5,471 nucleotides of DNA from an uncultured Bacteroidota bacterium (lineage in GTDB: Bacteria; Bacteroidota; Bacteroidia; Chitinophagales; Chitinophagaceae), in NCBI GenBank assembly GCA_903851455.1, contig CAINOM010000387.1, positions 1 through 5,471 on the forward strand, read 5' to 3'. This document shows positions 1 to 4,904 of the stretch, piece by piece. The translations under genes and the position numbers were made by a program. A model generated the notes under the pieces. The model saw only the letters and a program-made list of their open reading frames with translations, ran no database searches and had not been told where the DNA came from. Numbering within the stretch: position 1 is the first letter of the stretch; the number at the start of each line of letters is the position of its first letter.

Positions 1-1214
1 GACTGCTGCGCCGACTGCAGCTGCACAGGTATCTCCTTCAGCTTTTCCTGTGTGGTTGCGTAGGTCGAGTTCGCCTGCTGCATCATTTTGTTCAGCGTAA
101 GCTGTTGCGTCTGCAAGGCGCTCTGCTTTGAATCAGCAATGTATTTACCCTCTACGAGTTCATCATGCCTATGCTTGAGATCGAAAATATTGTAAGACAG
201 CGTCACTCCTAACAAGTAGTTATACTTACTGTTAGGGATACCGTCTGTCAAACTCCCGGGATAAGCACCCGCATAGGAGATGCCGGAATTGCGCACCCAG
301 GTTGCTCCATCAAGTCCAAATCGTGGCAGGTATTTCCGGGATACTGTTTTGTTGTCCGCCAGTTGCTGCTCGTATTGTTTTTGATAAATGTTCAGCAACG
401 GCTGGCTCACAGGGACACTACCACCTTGCTGGATCTGTGCCGGGCCCTGCAAGAGTGCAGAGGAGATCAATGTGGTATCTGGCATTATTTCGTTTGGAGC
501 GCCTGTATAGGTTGATAGTGCGATCTTATCGTAGTTATACTCATCCATCGCCTGCAGGTAGCTGATGCGGGCATCCGAATAGGCTGCATGCGCGGTACTG
601 CTGTCCACACCCGGCTTCAGGCCGCTCAGGACATTTGCCCTGATCGCCGAAAGGATCACCTGTGCCCGTTGCATATTGTCATTTTGTATTTGCAACAGCC
701 GGTATTTCTTCAGCCAGTCGAGGTAGAGCGAAACGACATTCTCAGTAAGCAGGTATTTATCGCCGCCCAGGTTGGCTTCATTTACGGCCAGCTGCGCTTT
801 GGCATTTTGCTGCTGCGCACGGTAGTACCCGAAATTGTAAAATTGCCATTGAAGGAAAGAAATAGCTATATTCCCGGCAGTGGGGTTGTTTCTTATCGGA
901 TTGGCGCTGTTGCCTCCGGAAGTGGACGGCACTACGCCCAGTGAAAAGTAAGGCCCCTGCAAGGCGTTATTGGTACCCATATTCAGCTGATCCTGCAGCA
1001 GCAGGGATGGCAGCCTGTTTCCGTTTACCGTGGTTACATGGGCTCTTCCGGCTGCAACCTCTGCCTGGCGCTGTTGCAGCAATGGGTAGTTGGCCACGGC
1101 CTTGTTTACCGCATCGTACAGGTTCAGCGTCTGTGCGTTTCCCACAGCAGGAATAAATAATGCAAGGACAAGAATCCGGCACACGCTGGTGCGCCAGTAT
1201 AATTTATTATCCAT
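1..1214 (-). CDS. TolC family outer-membrane efflux protein (C-terminus cut off by the window edge)
   Basis: The reading frame is open from the ATG at 1214 to base 1, giving 404 residues without a stop. It begins with a Sec signal peptide: basic and polar residues 1-13, hydrophobic core about 14-24, likely cleavage after GNA at residue 27. The mature part starts LNLYDAVNKAVANYP (30-44), the usual opening of the outer-membrane efflux protein (OEP) repeat. LQWQFYNFG (121-129), SGLKPGVDSS (197-206) and the amphipathic, Gln/Ala-rich helical stretches are typical of Bacteroidota TolC homologues; SYNIFDL (340-346) fits a membrane beta strand of the second repeat. Members of this family form trimeric outer-membrane channels for RND or ABC export pumps or for type I secretion. 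The family is usually 420-480 residues, so only the last helical part is missing. The pump partners are not visible, so the substrate is unknown. No promoter-like box lies in the 56 bases upstream, suggesting co-transcription with the gene before it. Confidence 0.93.
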   Translation of the reverse strand, partial: MDNKLYWRTSVCRILVLALFIPAVGNAQTLNLYDAVNKAVANYPLLQQRQAEVAAGRAHVTTVNGNRLPSLLLQDQLNMGTNNALQGPYFSLGVVPSTSGGNSANPIRNNPTAGNIAISFLQWQFYNFGYYRAQQQNAKAQLAVNEANLGGDKYLLTENVVSLYLDWLKKYRLLQIQNDNMQRAQVILSAIRANVLSGLKPGVDSSTAHAAYSDARISYLQAMDEYNYDKIALSTYTGAPNEIMPDTTLISSALLQGPAQIQQGGSVPVSQPLLNIYQKQYEQQLADNKTVSRKYLPRFGLDGATWVRNSGISYAGAYPGSLTDGIPNSKYNYLLGVTLSYNIFDLKHRHDELVEGKYIADSKQSALQTQQLTLNKMMQQANSTYATTQEKLKEIPVQLQSAQQ

Positions 1215-1270
1215 AAAAAGAATGAGTTATTAGCAGGCTGTAAAGCCTTTAAGAATAAAAATAATTTAAT
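1215..1270 (-). other. Short gap between the small exported protein gene and tolC-like gene, with a weak hairpin
   Basis: This 56-base AT-rich spacer holds a 5-bp inverted repeat, AGGCT at 1235-1239 and AGCCT at 1244-1248, with a 4-base loop. No T-run follows it on the minus strand, so it does not look like an intrinsic terminator. There is no TAnnTTTG box. The simplest reading is an intra-operon spacer. Confidence 0.4.
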
Positions 1271-1648
1271 TTACGACAAGTAGATAGCCGCTGGCGGGCC
1301 TCGTAAATTGTGGTCAGAAGCATAAGCTTGCTGCAGAAATACGGTATAGGTACTATTTACAGGTTTAACACTATAGATGACTCTGCGAGTAGGTGTCCAC
1401 TGTGCAGGAATATCAATAGCAAACGAGCCATCCCACGCCTTGATGCGTATCGCGTTCTTATTTATTTTCCCTCCACCTTTTTTAAGATCAGAAGAAAAAG
1501 GGCCGGGATTTTGGACGCTGGTTTGGCAGTTATAATTAAAGACGGGAATACCTGCCTGAAAGGAAATGAATTTATTCTCCCTGCCGTTGCTGCTATTGAA
1601 CAGTAACGCAAGAATCGGGAAAAGAATAAAATAGATCCTTTTATTCAT
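1271..1648 (-). CDS. Small exported protein of unknown function upstream of the TolC-like gene
   Basis: This frame encodes 125 residues from the ATG at 1648. An in-frame TTG lies 9 bases upstream, but it falls inside the promoter-like box at 1655-1662, so the ATG is preferred. The N-terminus is a clear signal peptide: MNKR, then a hydrophobic core YFILFPILALLF (6-17), with cleavage probably near residues 20-23. There is no lipobox. The remaining ~100 residues contain one cysteine (C41), a Lys/Gly-rich turn (KKGGGK, 56-61), a likely beta-rich part (64-107) and a tail HNLRGPPAA (113-121). I do not recognise a named domain. The signal peptide, the promoter-like box and the 56-base spacing to the efflux gene support a real gene, and the pairing suggests an envelope or export-related role, which is inference only. 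An antisense open frame over 1310-1606 on the plus strand is the alternative, but it has no such support. Confidence 0.72.
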   Translation of the reverse strand: MNKRIYFILFPILALLFNSSNGRENKFISFQAGIPVFNYNCQTSVQNPGPFSSDLKKGGGKINKNAIRIKAWDGSFAIDIPAQWTPTRRVIYSVKPVNSTYTVFLQQAYASDHNLRGPPAAIYLS

Positions 1649-1654
1649 GAATTG

Positions 1655-1662
1655 CAAAGGTA
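1655..1662 (-). promoter_or_regulatory. Bacteroidota -7 promoter box (TACCTTTG) for the small exported protein gene
   Basis: TACCTTTG on the minus strand matches the TAnnTTTG -7 consensus of Bacteroidota housekeeping promoters. Only 6 bases separate it from the ATG at 1648, so the transcript would start at or almost at the start codon (leaderless or nearly so). I see no convincing TTTG -33 element at the expected distance. Confidence 0.55.
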
Positions 1663-1685
1663 TGCAACAATATGAAAGTCGCCTA

Positions 1686-1706
1686 TCTAAATAAAGATTA
1701 TTTAGA
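1686..1706. repeat. AT-rich palindrome between pdhB and the small exported protein gene
   Basis: TCTAAATAA (1686-1694) and TTATTTAGA (1698-1706) are perfect 9-bp inverted arms around a 3-base centre. It lies about 40 bases past the pdhB stop and about 24 bases upstream of the -7 box at 1655-1662, so it abuts the -33 region of that promoter. No T-run follows on the minus strand and only one G/C pair occurs per arm, so a strong intrinsic terminator is unlikely. A regulator binding site, or a weak transcript end for pdhB, are both possible. Confidence 0.4.
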
Positions 1707-1744
1707 ATATTAACATTTCCAGCAGCCCCCTTCCGCTTAACTGA

Positions 1745-2728
1745 TTACTTCACCAGGTACATTACTTCCTTTATCAGCTTCACCGTACGCGGCACATCGG
1801 GTAAATAAAGCGCCACAAGATTTGGTGCGTAGTGCATATTCGCATCGGCAGAGCAGATACGGCGTATTGGGGCATCCAGGTAGTCAAATGCCTCCTTCTG
1901 AACGCGGTATGATATTTCAGACGAAATAGAACCAAATGGCCATTGCTCCTCTACGATCACCAACCTGTTCGTTTTCTTTACTGATTCTACAATTGTTTGC
2001 CAGTCGAGGGGGCGTATGGTACGCAGGTCTATTACCTCTGCGCTGATATTTTCCTTGGCCAGTTCATCGGCAGCAGCCATAGCCACGCGCATCATTTTAT
2101 TATAAGACACTATGGTCACGTCTGTGCCTTCGCGCTTTACAGCAGCCTTGCCTATTGGGATCAGGTATTCTTCCTCTGGTACCTCGCCGGTATCGCCATA
2201 GTGGCTCTCAGACTCCATGAAAACAACAGGATCTTCATCGCGGATCGCCGATTTCAGCAACCCCTTGGCGTCATATGGATCGATAGTGGAAATAACCTTC
2301 AGACCGGGCACATTAGCATACCAGTTCTCAAACGCCTGCGAGTGCTGCGCGGCAAGTTGCCCTGCAGAACCGTTCGGGCCACGGAAAACAATAGGACAGG
2401 TGAACTGTCCACCGCTCATAGACACCACTTTAGCCGCATGGTTCACGATCTGGTCTATCGCCATCTCGGCAAAGTTCCACGTCATGAATTCTATTATGGG
2501 ACGGGTATTGTTCATTGCTGCACCAACACCTATGGCCGCAAATCCAAGTTCAGATATCGGGGTGTCGATCACCCTTTTTGCTCCGAACTCATCCAGCATA
2601 CCCTGGCTCACTTTGTAAGCGCCATTGTATTGTGCCACTTCTTCTCCCATCAGGAATACGGCCGGGTTCTGGCGCATTTCCTCTTCCATTGCTTCTCTTA
2701 GTGCCTGTCTTAGCGGTATTGTACGCAT
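1745..2728 (-). CDS. pdhB: Pyruvate dehydrogenase E1 component, beta subunit
   Basis: The 327-residue product is a full-length E1 beta chain of the alpha2-beta2 2-oxo acid dehydrogenase type. With the alpha subunit and thiamine diphosphate it decarboxylates pyruvate and passes the acetyl group to the lipoyl arm of E2, yielding acetyl-CoA in the cytoplasm. It starts RTIPLRQALREAM and has MGEEV (27-31), the cofactor-activating glutamate in PISELGFAA (E60), the FMTWNFAEMAIDQIVNHAAK stretch (81-100), and GPNGSAGQLAAQHSQAFENWY (117-137), whose H129 sits at the conserved active-site histidine. The C-terminal transketolase domain follows (about 200-320), with DLRTIRPLDW and VIVEEQWPFGSISSEI. The GPNG..AAQHSQ segment and NVPGLKV favour pyruvate over branched-chain substrates. 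The E1 alpha gene is not adjacent, which implies separate loci or a distant partner. It begins at the ATG at 2728, with an A-rich leader and no Shine-Dalgarno sequence. Confidence 0.96.
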   Translation of the reverse strand: MRTIPLRQALREAMEEEMRQNPAVFLMGEEVAQYNGAYKVSQGMLDEFGAKRVIDTPISELGFAAIGVGAAMNNTRPIIEFMTWNFAEMAIDQIVNHAAKVVSMSGGQFTCPIVFRGPNGSAGQLAAQHSQAFENWYANVPGLKVISTIDPYDAKGLLKSAIRDEDPVVFMESESHYGDTGEVPEEEYLIPIGKAAVKREGTDVTIVSYNKMMRVAMAAADELAKENISAEVIDLRTIRPLDWQTIVESVKKTNRLVIVEEQWPFGSISSEISYRVQKEAFDYLDAPIRRICSADANMHYAPNLVALYLPDVPRTVKLIKEVMYLVK

Positions 2729-2746
2729 TTTTGTGTATTTATGTAA

Positions 2747-2774
2747 TTTGGAATTAGGAATTAGGAATTAGGAT
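2747..2774 (+). repeat. Tandem 7-base repeat, four copies of TTnGGAa (left cluster)
   Basis: Four consecutive 7-base units read TTTGGAA, TTAGGAA, TTAGGAA, TTAGGAT. They lie 19 bases upstream of the pdhB ATG, inside the probable 5' leader of pdhB. The repeat faces a degenerate cluster of the same unit in opposite orientation at 2810-2840. Confidence 0.8.
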
Positions 2775-2809
2775 CAATGTTACGATATTCGGAGAAACTT
2801 GAATAACCA

Positions 2810-2840
2810 TCCAAATTCCAAAAAACAAATTCCCAATTCC
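2810..2840 (-). repeat. Degenerate 7-base repeat, inverted relative to 2747-2774 (right cluster)
   Basis: Read on the minus strand this stretch is TTGGGAA, TTTGTTT, TTTGGAA, TTTGGAT after a leading GG: four units in 7-base register with the same TTnGGA core, one of them decayed. AATTCCCAATTCC (2828-2840) can pair with the left cluster over 13 positions with a single G-U pair in minus-strand RNA, and TCCAAATT (2810-2817) matches AATTTGGA (2745-2752) exactly. The leader of pdhB could therefore fold back on itself, though with a long loop. Confidence 0.65.
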
Positions 2841-2851
2841 CTATAAAGCGG

Positions 2852-2859
2852 CAAAGATA
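2852..2859 (-). promoter_or_regulatory. Bacteroidota -7 promoter box (TATCTTTG) for pdhB
   Basis: TATCTTTG on the minus strand fits the TAnnTTTG consensus. It lies 11 bases past the stop of the lipoprotein gene and 123 bases before the pdhB ATG, so pdhB would have its own promoter and a leader of roughly 115-120 bases containing both repeat clusters. No clear -33 TTTG is seen. Confidence 0.55.
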
Positions 2860-2870
2860 ATCATACTAAG

Positions 2871-3476
2871 TTATTTTCCGTCAGGATGAAAAGTAACCTT
2901 GCTGTAGGTGGTATCTTCCTTCATTTTCACTACAAGGCTGGTATCTGTGAGCTCGAGCACCTCCCATGTTATTTTTTCATGATTCATACCTACGTTCATA
3001 TCTTCAAGGATCAGCACATTGTCAGCCCCCAATATCCATTTGCTGGTATCCATGGCTCCGCTAAATGAAAGATAAACGGTATTATCGGGATTGAACGTAA
3101 GAAACGTACTGATGAGCGCCCGTTGGCGGTCATTTTTCGCTTCATCAAAATTCGCCTGGGTTGCTTTGCGGAGACTGTCAACATTTGTCGTTTTATATAA
3201 CTTCAAATTTGTGGCAGCATCGTTGTTCCTGCCAAATGTATCTATAAACAACTGGGTCTTCAGGTAGAAATCATCTATCTCCTTATTTTCAACCCGCACG
3301 GCCTCCCAGGATCGTATAAGTGCACCCTTAGTGGGCGATCCCGGCCTCGCAGGGGTATTAGCTTCCGGTGTTTTATTTCCACTGTCGTAACACGCCCCGA
3401 GAAACAACAGCAAAGCGCAGACACTCGCTATTCCGGCTATTCCGGCTATGTTGATGTATTTCTCCTTAATGGCCAT
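2871..3476 (-). CDS. Lipocalin-like lipoprotein
   Basis: The 201-residue product starts MAIKEKYIN, then a hydrophobic segment (10-26) ending in the lipobox LGAC (26-29). C29 would be lipidated and the protein anchored in the inner or outer membrane. A short Pro/Thr/Gly-rich linker follows (31-50). The rest has the pattern of the Bacteroidota lipocalin-like domain: an opening GALIRSWEAVRVENKEID (51-68) in place of the usual G.W.l, a helical middle (85-122), then beta strands FLTFNPDNTVYLSFSG (125-140), W147 followed by GADNVLILED (150-159) and the closing ITWEVLELTDTSLVVKM (169-185). Such domains are thought to bind small hydrophobic ligands; the ligand here is unknown. Its ATG lies within the end of the preceding gene (11-base overlap), which points to translational coupling. 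I am confident of the lipoprotein call and less so of the fold. Confidence 0.85.
   Translation of the reverse strand: MAIKEKYINIAGIAGIASVCALLLFLGACYDSGNKTPEANTPARPGSPTKGALIRSWEAVRVENKEIDDFYLKTQLFIDTFGRNNDAATNLKLYKTTNVDSLRKATQANFDEAKNDRQRALISTFLTFNPDNTVYLSFSGAMDTSKWILGADNVLILEDMNVGMNHEKITWEVLELTDTSLVVKMKEDTTYSKVTFHPDGK
3430..3447 (+). repeat. 9-base tandem duplication inside the lipoprotein signal peptide
   Basis: ATTCCGGCT occurs twice in a row (3430-3438 and 3439-3447). It is in frame with the minus-strand lipoprotein gene and encodes the repeated AGI of IAGIAGIA (residues 10-17), lengthening the hydrophobic core by three residues without breaking the frame. Confidence 0.75.
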
Positions 3477-3852
3477 TCTTACTTTCTTCTTCTTTACCCG
3501 GCTTCAAATATTTCTTCTGTTGCAGATCATATAGCTCAAATTGCGCGCCTTGCTTTGCCAGTAAAAAACCAAGGCTGCCATTTTCAGGCACCTGCAGTGT
3601 AAATTTTTCAGGCGGAAAGCTATGCTGCTGAAACAAAATTTCGATCTCCACCGGGCCGGGTGTCAGCTCCGAAATGATGCAATAGTTCTTGCCATACCTC
3701 GGTAACATCTGGCCATGCAGCTTCACATAAAACGGATTTTCCTTGTCGCCCTGTATGTATATGTAAGAGAATGGCTGTGCAGCCAGGTTTGTAGATAACA
3801 AAAGCACAAACCACAGGATACAGCCAACGCCCAATGTATTTTTATAGTCCAC
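3466..3852 (-). CDS. Small exported protein, conserved-looking, unknown function
   Basis: The 128-residue product begins at a GTG (3852). An in-frame TAA lies two codons upstream and no internal ATG precedes the signal peptide, so the GTG start is the only one that keeps it. The signal peptide has core VGCILWFVLLLS (9-20), with cleavage likely after LAA (25). C11 lies inside the core with no lipobox, so it is not a lipoprotein. The mature part looks beta-rich: SYIYIQGDKENPFYVKLHG (29-47), a RYGKNYCII segment (52-60), then ELTPGPVEIEILFQQ (62-76) and KFTLQVPENGSLGFLLAKQG (83-102). That order resembles small carbohydrate-binding-like or PEGA-like domains, which is an impression of fold only. 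The tail (114-128) is highly charged. Its last 11 bases overlap the lipoprotein gene, so the two exported products are probably made together. GTG usage lowers certainty about the exact start. Confidence 0.78.
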   Translation of the reverse strand: MDYKNTLGVGCILWFVLLLSTNLAAQPFSYIYIQGDKENPFYVKLHGQMLPRYGKNYCIISELTPGPVEIEILFQQHSFPPEKFTLQVPENGSLGFLLAKQGAQFELYDLQQKKYLKPGKEEESKNGH

Positions 3853-3855
3853 CCC

Positions 3856-3876
3856 TTACGACTTATGACTTATGAC
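3856..3876. repeat. Tandem 7-base repeat, three copies of TTAyGAC
   Basis: TTACGAC, TTATGAC, TTATGAC run end to end and fill nearly all of the 27-base gap between the biotin carrier stop (3880) and the GTG of the exported protein gene (3852). On the minus strand the units read GTCATAA, GTCATAA, GTCGTAA and end just before GGGGTG. The spacing of 7 matches the repeats near 2747-2840, but the base content of the unit differs. Confidence 0.8.
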
Positions 3877-3879
3877 TAT

Positions 3880-4380
3880 TTATTCCAGCTCTATCAAAAC
3901 CTGCCCCTTCTCCACTGCCGTGCGCTCATTCACCTTTATGGCTTTCACGGTAGCAGTGGCGCTCGCCTTAAGAATATTTTCCATTTTCATGGCTTCCAGT
4001 ATCACCAATGCGTCGCCCTTATTTATCTGCTGCCCTGCGGTTACCAGCACTTTCAGTACCATTCCGGGCATAGGCGCTTTCACAGGCTCTGCCTTCTGCA
4101 TAGACCTCAGGTCCATGCCCATGTTACTCAGCAGCAGGTCTATCGGTTCCTGGATATTCGTTTTATACAGTTGCCCGTTCACTCTCAACGTCACTTCCTT
4201 GGCCTTTCGGTCCGTCTTCTCGATAATAGCGGTGTAGCTTTTGCCATTGTGCAAAATGCTGATCAACCCGTTGGGCTGCCACGCAGCATCCCAGTCGGCA
4301 GCTGTATCATTGACTACAAAACTTCCGTCTTTCAACTCTACAGAGAAGACGTTCTTATCGTTAACCGTGACTTGTAACAT
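3880..4380 (-). CDS. Biotin carboxyl carrier protein of an acyl-CoA carboxylase
   Basis: The 166-residue product has a C-terminal biotinyl domain (about 98-166) with the biotinylation motif EAMKMEN (129-135); K132 is the residue that would carry biotin. APMPGMVLKVLVTAGQQINKGD (102-123) is the typical first half of the domain, and VEKGQVLIELE closes it. The N-terminal 90 residues are beta-rich with the pattern seen in stand-alone carriers from Bacteroidota acyl-CoA (acetyl- or propionyl-CoA) carboxylases. The protein shuttles carboxyl groups from biotin carboxylase to the carboxyltransferase in the cytoplasm. The LSNMGMDLRSM stretch (84-94) is a likely helical linker. A lipoyl domain is ruled out by the AMKM signature. 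Neither biotin carboxylase nor carboxyltransferase is next to it here, so the exact substrate (acetyl-, propionyl- or other acyl-CoA) cannot be read from the window. It starts at the ATG at 4380. Confidence 0.9.
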   Translation of the reverse strand: MLQVTVNDKNVFSVELKDGSFVVNDTAADWDAAWQPNGLISILHNGKSYTAIIEKTDRKAKEVTLRVNGQLYKTNIQEPIDLLLSNMGMDLRSMQKAEPVKAPMPGMVLKVLVTAGQQINKGDALVILEAMKMENILKASATATVKAIKVNERTAVEKGQVLIELE

Positions 4381-4404
4381 TATTACGATCTGAATTTAGC
4401 AGGG

Positions 4405-4412
4405 CAAAAATA
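4405..4412 (-). promoter_or_regulatory. Bacteroidota -7 promoter box (TATTTTTG) for the biotin carrier gene
   Basis: TATTTTTG on the minus strand matches TAnnTTTG and lies 24 bases before the ATG at 4380, giving a leader of about 20 bases. It sits in the 91-base gap after the SET gene, so the biotin carrier and the two genes after it could form one transcription unit. The -33 element is not evident. Confidence 0.5.
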
Positions 4413-4471
4413 GCGATTTGAGCTTGTATCAGGAACCTTTAAAGCAAAACGGGGCAAATTCAGCTGCCTGA

Positions 4472-4858
4472 TCATGCCTTAAGCATTTTCAGATAGTCAG
4501 GTATCCCATAATCGATCAGTATTTCCTCTCCCTCCGCTATTGGCCTTAATGCCGAAATAACGAGTTCACTGTCCTGTTCCGACATCCCATCATACACCTG
4601 CAGCTCATATTTTGCATTCGCCGGACTCTGATTATTATATAGGGAGCCAAAGCCCAGGGCCATCAATGTGCGGTCTCCATCATAGGCATATACGTAATTC
4701 CCAAGCGCCGTCTTCATAGCCAGTGTAGTATCCCTTTTGTCGAATATCAATATCGGGCAGACCTCAATAACCTCGTTTTTCCTGATATTGGCAGCTGCGA
4801 ACACTCCCCTTCCTGCATTCTTTATTCCTGACCTGTTTACGTATATTTTGCTTTTCAT
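4472..4858 (-). CDS. Small SET-domain protein (putative protein-lysine methyltransferase)
   Basis: The 128-residue product is essentially a bare SET domain. SGIKNAGRGVFAAANIRKNEVIE (10-32) is the opening S-adenosylmethionine-binding motif, LGFGSLYNNQSPANAKYEL (68-86) is the central knot motif, and LRPIAEGEEILIDYG (104-118) is the closing one, with the catalytic-type tyrosine Y117. There is no post-SET cysteine cluster. Such proteins methylate lysines on protein substrates; the substrate here is unknown. In the central motif the usual NHSxxPN appears as NNQSPAN, so the histidine is replaced by asparagine and the proline is shifted or lost, which may weaken cofactor binding. The frame extends upstream to 5050, but that stretch overlaps the preceding gene and is not SET-like. 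The ATG at 4858, directly after AAAAAGGA, matches the normal start of the domain. Confidence 0.87.
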   Translation of the reverse strand: MKSKIYVNRSGIKNAGRGVFAAANIRKNEVIEVCPILIFDKRDTTLAMKTALGNYVYAYDGDRTLMALGFGSLYNNQSPANAKYELQVYDGMSEQDSELVISALRPIAEGEEILIDYGIPDYLKMLKA

Positions 4859-4904
4859 TCCTTTTTGCCAAACGTTATTTGATTTTGGCGGCGGAAAGGT
4901 CTGA

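Noticed and set aside
302..1156. Plus-strand open frames opposite the TolC-like gene
   Set aside because: The minus-strand frame is open for 404 codons with a signal peptide and family motifs. The plus-strand frames show none of this.
1235..1248. Hairpin after the small exported protein gene as a terminator
   Set aside because: Only 5 bp of stem and no T-run on the minus strand.
1310..1606. Plus-strand open frame opposite the small exported protein
   Set aside because: No signal peptide, promoter box or known domain. The minus-strand frame has the first two.
1997..2701. Long plus-strand open frame (234 codons) opposite pdhB
   Set aside because: It is fully antisense to a clear, conserved enzyme gene, has no recognisable domain, and its His/Leu/Arg-rich composition is what the opposite strand of a coding region gives.
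4390..4463. 8-bp inverted repeat CTGAATTT / AAATTCAG flanking the gap before the biotin carrier
   Set aside because: The arms are short and 58 bases apart, with no T-run and no extra pairing. This is easily expected by chance.
4863..4876. TAACGTTTG just upstream of the SET gene as a promoter box
   Set aside because: It has three bases instead of two between TA and TTTG, so it misses the consensus, and the site is too weak to list as a feature.
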